Assembly: GCA_014189685.1 (NCBI GenBank)
Contig: DVAB01000037.1
Location: forward strand, 1 to 30,158
From: Candidatus Naiadarchaeum limnaeum
Lineage (GTDB): Archaea; Undinarchaeota; Undinarchaeia; Undinarchaeales; Naiadarchaeaceae
Direction: 5' to 3'
DNA length: 30,158 nt
Made by a program: the position numbers and the translations under genes. Shown here one piece after another: positions 11,651 through 21,274 of this stretch; the first letter of the stretch is position 1, and each line of letters begins with the position of its first letter. The notes beneath the pieces were generated by a model. The model was not told where the DNA came from. It saw only the letters and a list, made by a program, of their open reading frames with translations, and ran no database searches.

Positions 11651-13503
11651 GAATCAAAGAAAAAATTGTGCAAACAGGGACGAAGTATGAAACAAAGAGA
11701 ACGGATGTTTACTTAAACGGTCGCTTAATCGGAAGCACTGAAACCCCAGGTATTGTGATAGAAGAATTGAAAAAAATGCGGCTTGAGGGAATTATTTCTC
11801 CAGAGGTTAGCATTTCTTACAATAAGGAGTACGCGCAAATTGATATCTGGAGCGATGAGGGAAGAATTGTCCGGCCATTAATTAGAGTTGAGAATGGAAA
11901 TCCCCTCTTAACAGACGAACATATTGCGAAACTAAAAAACAAGGAGCTAAGCTGGGACAATTTAGTCTCAAGGGGTATCATAGAATATCTGGATGCTGCT
12001 GAGGAGGAGAACGCGTATGTTGCCCTGAAAGAGGGGGATTTATCACAGGAGCATACACACCTTGAATTAGATGCTTCAATTATCTTTGGTATTTGTGCAG
12101 GATTAATTCCTTATTTGAATCATAACATGTCCACCCGTGTAACACTGGGCGCGAACATGTCAAAGCAGGGCTGCGGATTGTACGTTTCGAATTATGGACT
12201 AAGAACTGACACACAAAGGCACTTATTGCATTACCCACAAAAACCAATTGCAAGGACTTATGCAAGCGATTTGATTGATTTTGATAATCGCCCGAGCGGG
12301 CAAAATTTTGTTGTTGCAATTATTTCTAGAGGCGGATATAACATGCAGGATGCGATTATTCTTAATAAAGCTGCGATTGAGCGCGGATTGGGAAGAAGCA
12401 CATTTTTCAGATCATACAAAGCTGAGGAGCGAAAATATCCCGGAGGGCAGCTTGATACAATAGAAACCCCGGAAAAGGATGTCAGGGGATATCTTAGCGA
12501 GCACTCTTACCGATATTTGGATGAGGATGGAGTCATAAGTTCAGAGTGCCAGGTTGGAGAGGATGATGTTTTAATTGGAAAAACCTCTCCGCCCAGATTC
12601 CTGGAGGTTATGGAAGAGTTTGGAATGACTGTAAAGAACAGGAGAGAGAGCTCTGTTATCATTCGCGTTGGGGAGGGAGGAGTTGTTGACAAAGTTTTGA
12701 TCTCTGAAACTCTAGATGGAGATAAGTTAGTCAAGGTAAAAGTTCGCGATCAAAGAATTCCTGAATTAGGGGATAAATTCGCAAGCAGGCATGGGCAGAA
12801 AGGGGTTATAGGAATAATAGTCCCGCAGGAGGATGCTCCATTTACAGCACAGGGAATAACTCCTGATTTAATAATAAATCCGCATGCTATTCCGAGCAGA
12901 ATGACTGTTGGGCAATTACTTGAAACAGTTGGAGGAAAACTCGGGGCGCTTGAGGGAAGATTTATTGATGGAAGTCCATTCTCATCCGAACCTGAGGAAA
13001 AAATAAGGACAGCGCTTGAGCAATATGGATTTAAGAGTTCTGGAAAGGAAGTTATTTACGATGGTGTAACAGGAGAAAAATTAGGGGCTGAGATTTTTAT
13101 TGGAGTTGTTTACTACCAAAAATTAAAGCACATGGTTGTGGACAAAATAAGAGCCCGTTCAAGAGGGCCAGTTCAAATTTTAACAAGGCAGCCAACAGCA
13201 GGAAAATCAAGGGAAGGCGGACTTAGATTGGGAGAAATGGAAAAGGATTGCTTAGTAGGACACGGAGCTGCGCTATTGCTCAAAGAAAGATTATTGGATG
13301 AATCTGATAGAACAGTTGTTCCAGTGTGCAATGCATGCGGGCTTGTTGCTGTTTATGATAAATTCAGGGATTACAGCTACTGCTCTGTGGATGGGGAAAA
13401 TGTGGACATAACTTTTGTTGAGATGAGCTATGCTTTCAAATTATTCCTGGATGAGCTAAAGAGTATGGGAATATACCCAAAACTAATAATCGGGGAGAAA
13501 TGA
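11647..13503 (+). CDS. rpoB1: DNA-directed RNA polymerase subunit B' (Rpo2 C-terminal part)
   Basis: C-terminal half of the split beta-like subunit, 618 residues, holding most of the active-centre side of the B subunit. Signatures: GYNMQDAIILNKAAIERGLG, GDKFASRHGQKGVIG, MTVGQLLETVGGKLGALEG and LRLGEMEKDCLVGHGAALL. The C-terminal zinc ribbon has C561, C564 and C579, but the expected fourth ligand is Asp582 (YCSVDGE). The start overlaps the rpoB2 stop by ATGA. The stop codon sits at the base of an intercistronic hairpin before rpoA1. Confidence 0.95.
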   Translation: MRIKEKIVQTGTKYETKRTDVYLNGRLIGSTETPGIVIEELKKMRLEGIISPEVSISYNKEYAQIDIWSDEGRIVRPLIRVENGNPLLTDEHIAKLKNKELSWDNLVSRGIIEYLDAAEEENAYVALKEGDLSQEHTHLELDASIIFGICAGLIPYLNHNMSTRVTLGANMSKQGCGLYVSNYGLRTDTQRHLLHYPQKPIARTYASDLIDFDNRPSGQNFVVAIISRGGYNMQDAIILNKAAIERGLGRSTFFRSYKAEERKYPGGQLDTIETPEKDVRGYLSEHSYRYLDEDGVISSECQVGEDDVLIGKTSPPRFLEVMEEFGMTVKNRRESSVIIRVGEGGVVDKVLISETLDGDKLVKVKVRDQRIPELGDKFASRHGQKGVIGIIVPQEDAPFTAQGITPDLIINPHAIPSRMTVGQLLETVGGKLGALEGRFIDGSPFSSEPEEKIRTALEQYGFKSSGKEVIYDGVTGEKLGAEIFIGVVYYQKLKHMVVDKIRARSRGPVQILTRQPTAGKSREGGLRLGEMEKDCLVGHGAALLLKERLLDESDRTVVPVCNACGLVAVYDKFRDYSYCSVDGENVDITFVEMSYAFKLFLDELKSMGIYPKLIIGEK

Positions 13504-13533
13504 GATGCTTCGGAATAAAATTCCTCGCATTTC
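13502..13533 (+). promoter_or_regulatory. Intercistronic stem-loop between rpoB1 and rpoA1
   Basis: GAGATGC (13502-13508) pairs with GCATTTC (13527-13533, one G-T pair), stacked on GGAAT/ATTCC around AAA. Only a TTC/TC internal loop interrupts it. It begins within the rpoB1 stop codon and ends 24 nt before rpoA1. It is the largest gap in the RNAP gene run and may be a processing or stability element. Confidence 0.45.
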
Positions 13534-13557
13534 CTCTCTGTATGGGATGTGAAAAAA

Positions 13558-16128
13558 ATGCCAGAATTCATAAACAAAAGAATTGACAGAATAAAGTTTG
13601 GAATTTTATCTCCAAAAGTAACCAAGAAAATGTCAGTTGTAAAGATAATTACTCCTGATACTCATGATACTGACGGCTATCCAATAAAAGGCGGATTGAT
13701 GGACCCAAGAATGGGAGTTATCGACCCAGGATTGAGATGCAGAACTTGCAAGGGAAAAATGGGAGATTGTCCAGGGCATTTCGGATTCATAGAATTAGCG
13801 CGCCCTGTTATACATGTTGGATACTCAAAAATGGTATACAATATTTTACGCTCAATCTGTAAGGCTTGCTCTCGCGTTTTGATGCCACAGAAAAGAATCG
13901 ATGAGTATAAGGAAAGATTGAAAAATATTCTAGGCGGAGAAATTGAGTTTGAAAATATTGTAAAGGATGCAATTAAAGAGGCGCGCAAGGCAAAGGCCTG
14001 CCCGAACTGCAAGACAAAAGTCGAGAAGATAAAGTTTGAGAAGCCAACAACTTTCACAGAGGACAATCAGAGAATTATGCCAACAGAAATCCGTGAGCGA
14101 ATGGAAAAGATTCCGGACGATGATATAATTATTTTTGGACTAAACCCAGAGGATTCAAGACCTGAATGGATGGTTTTAACACTTCTTCCTGTTCCGCCTG
14201 TAACTGTGCGCCCAAGCATTACATTGGAAACAGGAGAGCGCTCAGAGGATGATTTAACACACAAGCTTGTTGATATAATCAGATTAAATCAGAGATTGCG
14301 GGAAAACATAGAAGCTGGAGCACCTCATTTAATTATAGAGGACCAGTGGGAGCTTGTTCAATACCATGTTACAACTTATCTCGATAATGAGGTAACAGGA
14401 GTCCCAACTGCAAGGCACAGATCTGGAAGACCATTAAAAACTTTGAAACAAAGATTGAAGGGGAAGGAAGGAAGATTTAGGCATTCGCTTGCAGGAAAGC
14501 GAGTAGACTTTTCAGCTAGAACTGTTATAAGTCCTGATCCAAATATTAGCATAGACGAGGTTGGGGTTCCAGTAGATATTGCAAAAGAACTTACTGTTCC
14601 TGAAAGAGTTACAACTTTAAATTTAGAAAAACTAAAAGAACTGGTAATGCGCGGAGATGATTATCCTGGGGCAAATTATGTTATAAGGCTAGATGGAAAG
14701 CGCATAAAAATCACTGAGGAAATTAAAAAAGAGCGCGCAGATGAGCTCACAGCTGGATTTATAGTTGAGCGACATTTAACCGAAGGAGATATTGTTTTGT
14801 TTAACAGGCAACCTTCACTGCACAGAATGAGCATAATGGCCCACAGGGTGAAAGTTTTGCCAGGCCGCACATTTAGATTAAATCTTTGTGTTTGCACTCC
14901 CTATAACGCTGATTTTGATGGTGATGAGATGAATTTGCATGTTCCTCAAACAGAGGAAGCAAGAACAGAGGCTAGATTGTTAATGCAAGTTCAAACCCAA
15001 ATTCGTTCTCCCAGATTTGCTGGCCCTATAATTGGAGCAATTCACGACCATGTCACAGGGTTGTATTATTTAACCTCAGGAGAGGTTACAGAGAAAGAGG
15101 CTGCAACATTGCTTGCAAGAACAACTTATAGAGGACACATGCCCCGAGGTTCAGCGGGTAAGATAGATGGAAAGAAAATCTTTTCACTTTTTGTTCCAAA
15201 AGAAGTCTCTTCTAAATTCAAGGGAAAGGATAGGCAGGATGTTGTCATTAGAAAGGGAGAGCTCATAAAGGGTGCGATCGATGATCGTGCGATTGGAGCA
15301 ATGTCCGGCAGATTACTGGAGGAAATTTTAAGAAAAACAGGGCCCTCTGGAGTAAAAGAATTTTTGGACAATGTCACAAAACTTGGAATTGCTTATTTAG
15401 ATATGAAAGGATTCACAACTGGATTAGATGATGAGGATTTGCCACAGAAAGCGCGGGAGGAGTTAGGAGATACACTGAAAAAAGCAGGGAAAAAAGTTGA
15501 TGAATTAATCAAAGAGTATAGAGAAGGAACACTAAAGCCCTCAAAAGGAAAGAGCGTTGAGGATACTTTAGAGGAGTTAATTATGCTTGAATTAAATGAT
15601 GCAAGAACAAAGGCAGGAGAAATTGCAGAAAAGCATTTGACTGAGACTGAAAATAATTACGCACTTTTAATGGCAAAAATAGGAGCTCGTGGATCAATGC
15701 TAAACATAACCCAAATGAGTGCTTGTATTGGGCAGCAGGCAGTAAGAGGAAAAAGAATTATGAGGGGATATGGAGAGAGAACGCTGCCACACTTTCCGGA
15801 AGGGGATTTGGGAGCGCGCTCAAGAGGGTTTGTAGCCTCAAGTTACAAGAGTGGAATGGATCCAATTGAATTTTTCTTCCATGCAATGGGAGGTCGCGAA
15901 TCTTTAACAGATACAGCAATGAGAACTCCAAAATCAGGATACATGCAGAGAAGATTGATAAACGCGATGCAGGATTTAATTGTTGATTATAATGAGACTG
16001 TGCGTGACGGAAGAGGAGTTGTTATTCAGTTTAAGTATGGAGAAGATGGTATTGATCCTTCACGCTCGCACCGCGGTACCATACCTATTAAGAGAATTAT
16101 AAGGGATGTTCAGAGAGGTAGGGAATGA
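13558..16128 (+). CDS. rpoA1: DNA-directed RNA polymerase subunit A' (Rpo1 N-terminal part)
   Basis: Catalytic large subunit, N-terminal part, 856 residues. The Mg-binding motif NADFDGDEM is at 450-458 (D452, D454, D456). Zinc site one is C61, C64, C71 and H74 ([16 protein letters not shown]). Zinc site two is C101, C104, C148 and C151. [16 protein letters not shown] and [14 protein letters not shown] are also intact. An upstream in-frame GTG at 13549 would add MKK; ATG 13558 is preferred, with GGGATGTG before it as a weak ribosome site. The end overlaps rpoA2 by ATGA. Confidence 0.96.
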   Translation: MPEFINKRIDRIKFGILSPKVTKKMSVVKIITPDTHDTDGYPIKGGLMDPRMGVIDPGLRCRTCKGKMGDCPGHFGFIELARPVIHVGYSKMVYNILRSICKACSRVLMPQKRIDEYKERLKNILGGEIEFENIVKDAIKEARKAKACPNCKTKVEKIKFEKPTTFTEDNQRIMPTEIRERMEKIPDDDIIIFGLNPEDSRPEWMVLTLLPVPPVTVRPSITLETGERSEDDLTHKLVDIIRLNQRLRENIEAGAPHLIIEDQWELVQYHVTTYLDNEVTGVPTARHRSGRPLKTLKQRLKGKEGRFRHSLAGKRVDFSARTVISPDPNISIDEVGVPVDIAKELTVPERVTTLNLEKLKELVMRGDDYPGANYVIRLDGKRIKITEEIKKERADELTAGFIVERHLTEGDIVLFNRQPSLHRMSIMAHRVKVLPGRTFRLNLCVCTPYNADFDGDEMNLHVPQTEEARTEARLLMQVQTQIRSPRFAGPIIGAIHDHVTGLYYLTSGEVTEKEAATLLARTTYRGHMPRGSAGKIDGKKIFSLFVPKEVSSKFKGKDRQDVVIRKGELIKGAIDDRAIGAMSGRLLEEILRKTGPSGVKEFLDNVTKLGIAYLDMKGFTTGLDDEDLPQKAREELGDTLKKAGKKVDELIKEYREGTLKPSKGKSVEDTLEELIMLELNDARTKAGEIAEKHLTETENNYALLMAKIGARGSMLNITQMSACIGQQAVRGKRIMRGYGERTLPHFPEGDLGARSRGFVASSYKSGMDPIEFFFHAMGGRESLTDTAMRTPKSGYMQRRLINAMQDLIVDYNETVRDGRGVVIQFKYGEDGIDPSRSHRGTIPIKRIIRDVQRGRE

Positions 16129-17288
16129 GCGAAATAACTGAACTGCTTGAAAAGAAAGGGGCGAATATGCCATACAGCATAGTGCGCAGGCTTGAAAGAT
16201 ATTTGAAAGAGGGCTTAATAAAGAAAAAATATCTTGAGGAGATTGTTGATCAAGTGATTAAGGCTTATGATATGGCAAAGGTTGAGCCAGGAGAGGGAGT
16301 TGGGGTAATTGCAGCACAATCAATTGGGGAGCCAGGAACACAGATGATGATGAGAACAAAGCACTACGCAGGAACTGCAATGGATGTCACAAGAGGACTG
16401 CCTCGTTTAATTGAGATTTTTGATGCGCGCAGAACTCCAAAGACGCCGATGATGACTATTTACTCAGATAAAGAGCACAATAATCTTGAAAAAGCAGAGA
16501 AACTCGCCCATGCAATTAAAGAAACTAAAATAAAAGATGTTGCTGCCAATATTAAAATAAACTTTATGAAATACGAAGTGATAATTGAACTAGATAAGCA
16601 AGAACTTTCAAAGAGGGGGCTAACACATTCAAAAATGATTGATGTTGTGCATGAAAAGTTCCAGGGCCGCGCAAGTATTCGGGAGGACAAAGTTATTTTC
16701 AAAGCCCCGAAGAAAACAGCAGCTTCACTTCAAAAGCTAAAGGAAGAGGTCCAGCACACCCCTCTTGCCGGAGTAAAGGGAGTTTCATATGTTGTAGTAC
16801 AAAAGGAGGGCAGAGATTATGTTCTCTACACAAAAGGAACTAATTTAAGAGATGTTCTTGAGTTCAAAGGAATTGATGGAAAGAGAACAAGATCAAACGA
16901 TATAAGGGAGATTGAAAAACTTTTTGGAGTAGAAGCAGCGCGCAATGCTCTTGTTCATGAAACTTTGGATACATTAAAAGAAGCTGGATTAAAAGTCGAC
17001 CCAAGGCATGTTACACTGGTTTCTGACACTATGTGTGTTGATGGCGAAGTGAAAGCAATCGGAAGGCACGGAGTTTCAGGGGACAAGGCTTCTGTCCTTG
17101 CGCGCGCAAGCTTTGAGGAAACAGTAAAGCATTTGTTAAAGGCAGCCGCATATGGAGAGGAAGACCGATTAAAAGGAGTTGTTGAGAATATTATTGTTGG
17201 CCAAGTTATTGCACTTGGGACCGGAATTCCAGAATTAATTGTCAAAGGCTTTCCTGCCCTAAAAAATAAAGAGAGCAAAGAGAAATGA
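16125..17288 (+). CDS. rpoA2: DNA-directed RNA polymerase subunit A'' (Rpo1 C-terminal part)
   Basis: C-terminal part of the largest RNAP subunit, 387 residues, carrying the trigger-loop/bridge-side region. The family signature [20 protein letters not shown] is at about 58-77, followed by [16 protein letters not shown] and [13 protein letters not shown]. The C-terminal jaw and clamp end has [22 protein letters not shown] and [14 protein letters not shown]. It overlaps rpoA1 at the start and rpl30e at the end by ATGA, so all three are probably translationally coupled. Confidence 0.96.
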   Translation: MSEITELLEKKGANMPYSIVRRLERYLKEGLIKKKYLEEIVDQVIKAYDMAKVEPGEGVGVIAAQSIGEPGTQMMMRTKHYAGTAMDVTRGLPRLIEIFDARRTPKTPMMTIYSDKEHNNLEKAEKLAHAIKETKIKDVAANIKINFMKYEVIIELDKQELSKRGLTHSKMIDVVHEKFQGRASIREDKVIFKAPKKTAASLQKLKEEVQHTPLAGVKGVSYVVVQKEGRDYVLYTKGTNLRDVLEFKGIDGKRTRSNDIREIEKLFGVEAARNALVHETLDTLKEAGLKVDPRHVTLVSDTMCVDGEVKAIGRHGVSGDKASVLARASFEETVKHLLKAAAYGEEDRLKGVVENIIVGQVIALGTGIPELIVKGFPALKNKESKEK

Positions 17289-17557
17289 CAACAAAATCTT
17301 TGACCATTGAAGTTGAAATTAGAAAAGCAATAAAAGCAAAAAAAATCTTATTTGGAAAAAAGCAGACGGAAAAAGCATTAAAGGTTGGAAAAGCAAAACT
17401 TGTAATTCTTTCTAGGGATTGTTTTTACAGAGATAGTGTTGAAAATTATGCAAAGCTCGCAAATGCAGAAATTGTAAATTTTGATGGCGGCCCATACAAA
17501 CTTGGAGCTGTTTGCGAAAGACAGCATGCAATAAACGCACTTGTACTTCTAAAGTGA
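17285..17557 (+). CDS. rpl30e: Ribosomal protein L30e
   Basis: Large-subunit protein eL30 of the L7Ae/L30e RNA-binding fold, 90 residues. It shows the expected helix-strand pattern: [23 protein letters not shown], then [10 protein letters not shown] and the C-terminal [19 protein letters not shown]. Position directly after rpoA2 and before nusA is the conserved archaeal order. The start overlaps the rpoA2 stop. Confidence 0.93.
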   Translation: MTTKSLTIEVEIRKAIKAKKILFGKKQTEKALKVGKAKLVILSRDCFYRDSVENYAKLANAEIVNFDGGPYKLGAVCERQHAINALVLLK

Positions 17558-17565
17558 TAATACTC

Positions 17566-18003
17566 ATGGCAGAAAGAAAATTTGACACAGAATCACTGCG
17601 CTATATAGCAGCGCTTGAAAACACAACAGGAGCAGAGGTAAAAGACTGCATTGTAAACGATAATACTATTTTTTATGTTGTGCGCGAGGGGCATCTTGGA
17701 ACTGCAATTGGAAAGGGCGGCTTAAATGTCAAGCGCTTATCAACAAAGCTTGGAAAAAAATTACATCTTGTTGAATTGCATAATGACCCGGTTCAGTTTA
17801 CAAAAAATTTGCTAGCAGGCGTAACTGTAGAAAACATAACTTTAAAAGAGGATGTAAAAGAGGATGGGCGAAAGAGATGGATTATAATTGAGGCGGATAA
17901 CAAAAATCGTGGCACAATTCTTGGAAAGGGCGGGAAAAATATTGAAATGATTAAAGCACTACTAAAAAGGCATCACGAAATAGAAGATGTTATTGTGCGC
18001 TAA
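17566..18003 (+). CDS. nusA: Archaeal NusA-like KH-domain transcription factor
   Basis: Short archaeal NusA of 145 residues, consisting of two KH domains without the bacterial N-terminal and S1 parts. The GxxG loops are GKGG at 49-52 (GTAIGKGGLNVKRL) and GKGG at 120-123 (GTILGKGGKNIEMI), which bind single-stranded RNA. The open frame runs upstream inside rpl30e to 17512, but ATG 17566 (MAERKFDTES) is the natural start, 8 nt after the rpl30e stop. In most archaea rps12 follows. Here lplB begins 2 nt after the nusA stop. Confidence 0.92.
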   Translation: MAERKFDTESLRYIAALENTTGAEVKDCIVNDNTIFYVVREGHLGTAIGKGGLNVKRLSTKLGKKLHLVELHNDPVQFTKNLLAGVTVENITLKEDVKEDGRKRWIIIEADNKNRGTILGKGGKNIEMIKALLKRHHEIEDVIVR

Positions 18004-18005
18004 AA

Positions 18006-18299
18006 GTGAAAAACAAAGCTTCAGAAAAAATCGCAGGCGGAAAACTTGTAAGAGTGGAAGTTGATTTTTCAGATAAAGTAGATTTTATTAAAATTACAGG
18101 CGATTTTTTTATGCACCCTGAAACGGTTATTGATGATATAGAAAAATCTTTACTGAGTATGAGCGCTTCCTCAAATGAAAACGAAATAAAAGATCGTATT
18201 GACCGAGTTTTAAATCAAAATAATGTTACTTTGTATGGAGTGACAAGCGCGGACATTGCGCGAGTTGCAAAAACTGCTTTGAGCGGGGGCCAGCAATGA
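18006..18299 (+). CDS. lplB: Lipoate-protein ligase accessory subunit (LplB / LplA C-terminal domain)
   Basis: Separate protein of 97 residues corresponding to the C-terminal domain of bacterial LplA. In Thermoplasma the two are likewise separate polypeptides, both needed to activate lipoate. The pattern IAGGKLVRVEVDFSDKV, then IKITGDFFMHPETVIDDIEKSL, then a helical end is typical. It starts with GTG 2 nt after nusA and overlaps lplA by ATGA. Its N-terminal lysine/glycine-rich segment matches the GGKL motif of the family. Fusion of this metabolic gene to the transcription operon is unusual. Confidence 0.82.
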   Translation: MKNKASEKIAGGKLVRVEVDFSDKVDFIKITGDFFMHPETVIDDIEKSLLSMSASSNENEIKDRIDRVLNQNNVTLYGVTSADIARVAKTALSGGQQ

Positions 18300-19042
18300 A
18301 TTGGAGAGTAATTCCTCTGCACGTTACAGATGCTTACACAGCAATGGGAATAGATGAGGCTGTTGCTGAAAGTGTTAGCAAAGGAAGAGCGCCTCCAACA
18401 ATTAGATTTTGGAGATGGAAGCCTTCTGCGGTTTCAATTGGATATTTCCAAAGCATGAATGATGAGATTGATTTGAATAAATGCAAAGAATTAAGAGTTG
18501 ATGCTGTGCGCAGAATTACAGGAGGCGGCGCTGTTTATCATGATTACGAAGGCGAAATAACTTATTCTGTTATTGCTTCTGAAGAAAATTTGCCAAAGGG
18601 AATAACTGAGAGCTATGTAGAAATTTGCGGCTGGATTGTAAAGGGGCTTTCGCATTTGGGAATCCAATCAGAGTTCAAGCCTGTTAATGATATAATTGCA
18701 AACGGCAAAAAAATTTCTGGAAACGCGCAGACAAGAAGATTTGGGGTTGTTCTCCAGCATGGAACAATTTTGTATGACTTAGATGTGCGCAAAATGTTCT
18801 CTGTTTTAAAAGTTGGGGCTGATAAAATTTCAGATAAAATGATTCAGGCTGTTGAGGAGCGGGTTACGAGAGTAAAAAATTTCGGAGTTTATTCAAGAGA
18901 CGATACTTACCGCGCTTTATTGAAAGGATTCACAGAGGGAAAAAAGTTTGATATGGGAGCGCTGACAGAAAGAGAAATTGCGCGCGCAAAAGAATTGGCT
19001 GAGACAAAATATTCAACAGAACAGTGGAATTTTATGCGTTAA
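18296..19042 (+). CDS. lplA: Lipoate-protein ligase A, catalytic subunit
   Basis: BPL/LplA-fold enzyme of 248 residues that activates lipoate with ATP and transfers it to the lipoyl lysine of E2. Motifs: RRITGGGAVYHDYEGEITYS (72-91), the lipoyl-adenylate loop, and GKKISGNAQTR (137-147) with the likely catalytic Lys139. It lacks the C-terminal accessory domain, which is supplied by the gene just upstream. The target is presumably K43 of the E2 encoded on the opposite strand. The stop codon overlaps the convergent GNAT gene stop through a TTAA palindrome. Octanoyltransferase (LipM) activity is possible, but pairing with LplB favours a ligase. Confidence 0.88.
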   Translation: MNWRVIPLHVTDAYTAMGIDEAVAESVSKGRAPPTIRFWRWKPSAVSIGYFQSMNDEIDLNKCKELRVDAVRRITGGGAVYHDYEGEITYSVIASEENLPKGITESYVEICGWIVKGLSHLGIQSEFKPVNDIIANGKKISGNAQTRRFGVVLQHGTILYDLDVRKMFSVLKVGADKISDKMIQAVEERVTRVKNFGVYSRDDTYRALLKGFTEGKKFDMGALTEREIARAKELAETKYSTEQWNFMR

Positions 19043-19665
19043 ATCTCGCGCGCCCAGATAATTGCCCCTGAAATATAATCGCCTTCTTCTTTTTCTGCTC
19101 TGTAGTGCCATTCTGGATCATAGGTATCATAAAGTGGTCTAAATCCATAATGCCCCCAAAACCGCTGGGCAGAAGTTATGTACGGATGACGTAAATTAAA
19201 AATAACAGCAATTTTTTTTATTCTAGCTTTTTTTGCTTCGATAAACAATTTTTTAAAAAGTTGTTCGCTCACACCACTTTCTAAAGAAACGTGGTTTATT
19301 ATATACCAAGAATTTCCGTTTGGCTTATAAAACTTTTCTGGATTGTGGTTCCAGGGCGGCATGTTGCGGCCAATATCACTCTCATTAATTCTTTCAACTG
19401 CAATATAGCCTACAAGTCTGGGCAGCGGTGGTTTTTTGCGAGGTTGGAAAGAGCACAGAATAGTTTTTTCATTGTGTTGATTACTAATTTTCCATAAAGT
19501 CTCATAATAAGTATAAGCGCCCCTCAATGGCACTAAAACAGCTTTTTTGGTGTCTTCCCTTGGGTTTGGCCTATAGATCCTGAGAGATGGCTTGTCCCAA
19601 AACTCTTCCTCTAAAATCTTTACTGGTGCAACATCATCCAAATCTTTTGCCCACCTAATTACCAT
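19039..19665 (-). CDS. GNAT-like N-acetyltransferase, substrate unknown
   Basis: Protein of 208 residues. The C-terminal half has GNAT features: the strand SWYIINHVSLESGVSEQLF (motif A-like, though the canonical R/Q-x-x-G-x-G/A loop is degenerate), a helix KKLFIEAKKARIKKIAVI, and the motif-B-like AQRFWGHYGFRPLYDTYDPEW. The N-terminal part (about 1-90) has VLVPLRGAYTYYETLWKIS and is less typical. It is the last gene of the minus-strand series, 17 nt after the PCD gene, so it may be co-transcribed with the PDH genes. The weak acetyl-CoA loop leaves the call tentative. Confidence 0.55.
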   Translation of the reverse strand: MVIRWAKDLDDVAPVKILEEEFWDKPSLRIYRPNPREDTKKAVLVPLRGAYTYYETLWKISNQHNEKTILCSFQPRKKPPLPRLVGYIAVERINESDIGRNMPPWNHNPEKFYKPNGNSWYIINHVSLESGVSEQLFKKLFIEAKKARIKKIAVIFNLRHPYITSAQRFWGHYGFRPLYDTYDPEWHYRAEKEEGDYISGAIIWAREI

Positions 19666-19682
19666 AAGGAGAACTATAATTT

Positions 19683-20021
19683 TTAGGCTTTAAATTTCTT
19701 TGCGTTATCAGACAATTTATCATATGCAGCCTGAATTTTTTTCGCAAGCTCAATATCATTTGTTGTTATTTTGTTTCCAACATCATGTGTCACAGTTTCA
19801 ACGCGCACATTCCTGTAATTTGTTATGTGCAAATCTGGATGATGGTTCATTTTATTCGCGATTGGCGCAATTGTTGCTGCAAATTTAGTTGCTGTTGTGA
19901 ATCCTGAAAAGCCGAATTTTTTTACAAGCAGATTTACCCTATTAACATTCTGTATGCTCCACTGGGGTAGCTTAGCTAGGGCAGCCTTGATTTCGCCTTC
20001 TGAAAGGATTTTTGCGCTCAT
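19683..20021 (-). CDS. Pterin-4a-carbinolamine dehydratase (4a-hydroxytetrahydrobiopterin dehydratase)
   Basis: PCD/DCoH-family protein of 112 residues. The catalytic motif is intact: MNHHPDLHITNY with H60-H61-P62, then H79 (VTHD) and D89 (TTND). The family enzyme (EC 4.2.1.96) dehydrates 4a-hydroxy-pterins, and related proteins are linked to molybdopterin metabolism in bacteria. The start overlaps the E2 stop by ATGA, so it is translationally coupled to pdhC. No phenylalanine hydroxylase is in the window, so its partner is unknown. Confidence 0.88.
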   Translation of the reverse strand: MSAKILSEGEIKAALAKLPQWSIQNVNRVNLLVKKFGFSGFTTATKFAATIAPIANKMNHHPDLHITNYRNVRVETVTHDVGNKITTNDIELAKKIQAAYDKLSDNAKKFKA

Positions 20022-21256
20022 TGTTTTAAAAGCAGCTCAGGGTTTTCCAAGTTCTTAATTAGAACAGTGATAAATCGGGCAGCATACGCCCCATCAACAA
20101 TTCTGTGGTCAAAGGTCAATGAAATCGGGAGCATTTTCCTGACAACTATCTTCCCGTCCTTCACAACTGGTTTTTCCTGTATTCTTCCCAATCCTAAAAT
20201 CGCGCTCTCAGGATAATTTATAATTGGAGTTCCAAATTGAGTTCCGATTGAGCCATAGTTTGTAATTGTAAATGTCCCGCCGCGCAAATCTGCAAGGTCA
20301 ATTTTCCTTGAGCGGGCTTTTTCAGAGAGCTCTGCGACCTCTTTTGCAATCTCCTCAACTGATTTCGTATTTACGCCTTTTACAACAGGCACAATCAGAC
20401 CCTCCTCAGTATCAACAGCCACGCCAAAATTGAAGTAGAGCTTTACAATTATCTCATTAAACTGCGTGTCGAGAGAAGCGTTTAAGTTTGGATATTCTTT
20501 GAATGCTGCTAAAAGGGCTTTCATTATATATGGCATGTAAGTAATGTGAATTCCTTTTTTCTGAGCCTGCGCTTTTGCGGTTTCGCGCACTTTTGAAAGT
20601 TCTGTTACATCTGCCTCGTCCATCACAGTAACAGGTGGGGCTGTATAAAAGGACTCAACCATTTTCTCTGCAATAATTTTGCGCACTCCTTTGAGCGGGA
20701 GTCTTTCCAAATGGCCGTACATATCGTATTTGTGCCGTATAGCAGGTGCGGCTTGAGGCTTGACGCTGGATGCTTGACGCACATCCTCCTCTGTAATTCG
20801 GCTGCCCTGGCCGGTTCCTTTTACTTTGTTAATATCAACATTCAACTGTTTCGCAAGAGCACGCACAACAGGAGTTGCCTGAACTGTTTCAGGAGCAGGT
20901 GGGATAACTCTATCAGAAACCGCTATCTCTCCAATTACCCCGAAGAATTTTTCTTCTTTCTTTTGGGGTGCAGGGGCTTTTCTTTCTTCTTTTGCAGCAC
21001 CTGGAGTGTATTTTTCTCCTGCCTCGCCAACTACCATTAAAACTTCTCCGACTCTTACAGTGTCTCCTTGTTTGAAATTTAATTTTAAAACCACTCCGCC
21101 AAAAGGAGAGGGCATCTCAACAACAGCCTTATCTGTTTCAATCTCAGCAACATTTTGGTGCTCAGAAATTTTATCTCCTTCTTTAACAAGCCATTTAACC
21201 AAAACGCCTTCGTGGATTCCTTCGCCTACATCTGGGAACTTGAACTCTTTAGCCAT
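20018..21256 (-). CDS. pdhC: 2-oxoacid dehydrogenase E2 (dihydrolipoamide acyltransferase)
   Basis: E2 core of a pyruvate- or branched-chain-type complex, 412 residues. The N-terminal lipoyl domain (1-80) has the lipoylation site K43 in ETDKAVVE. An Ala/Pro/Lys-rich linker (about 82-120) precedes a peripheral subunit-binding domain (about 126-162, TPVVRALAKQLNV to RITEEDV). A second linker (163-175) is partly encoded by a GCTTGAN heptamer array. The catalytic acyltransferase domain follows (about 183-412), with DHRIVDG (H384, D388). Acyl group is transferred to CoA. It lies 18 nt after pdhB and overlaps the PCD gene. Confidence 0.93.
   Translation of the reverse strand: MAKEFKFPDVGEGIHEGVLVKWLVKEGDKISEHQNVAEIETDKAVVEMPSPFGGVVLKLNFKQGDTVRVGEVLMVVGEAGEKYTPGAAKEERKAPAPQKKEEKFFGVIGEIAVSDRVIPPAPETVQATPVVRALAKQLNVDINKVKGTGQGSRITEEDVRQASSVKPQAAPAIRHKYDMYGHLERLPLKGVRKIIAEKMVESFYTAPPVTVMDEADVTELSKVRETAKAQAQKKGIHITYMPYIMKALLAAFKEYPNLNASLDTQFNEIIVKLYFNFGVAVDTEEGLIVPVVKGVNTKSVEEIAKEVAELSEKARSRKIDLADLRGGTFTITNYGSIGTQFGTPIINYPESAILGLGRIQEKPVVKDGKIVVRKMLPISLTFDHRIVDGAYAARFITVLIKNLENPELLLKQ
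20751..20778 (+). repeat. GCTTGAN heptamer array in the E2 linker
   Basis: Four tandem 7-nt units matching GCTTGAN, the third being GCTGGAT. It falls in the coding sequence for E2 linker residues 161-170. A similar array with the same GCTGGAT variant occurs at 24565-24599, but in another reading frame. Confidence 0.7.
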
Positions 21257-21274
21257 TCTTGGAAAATATAATTA

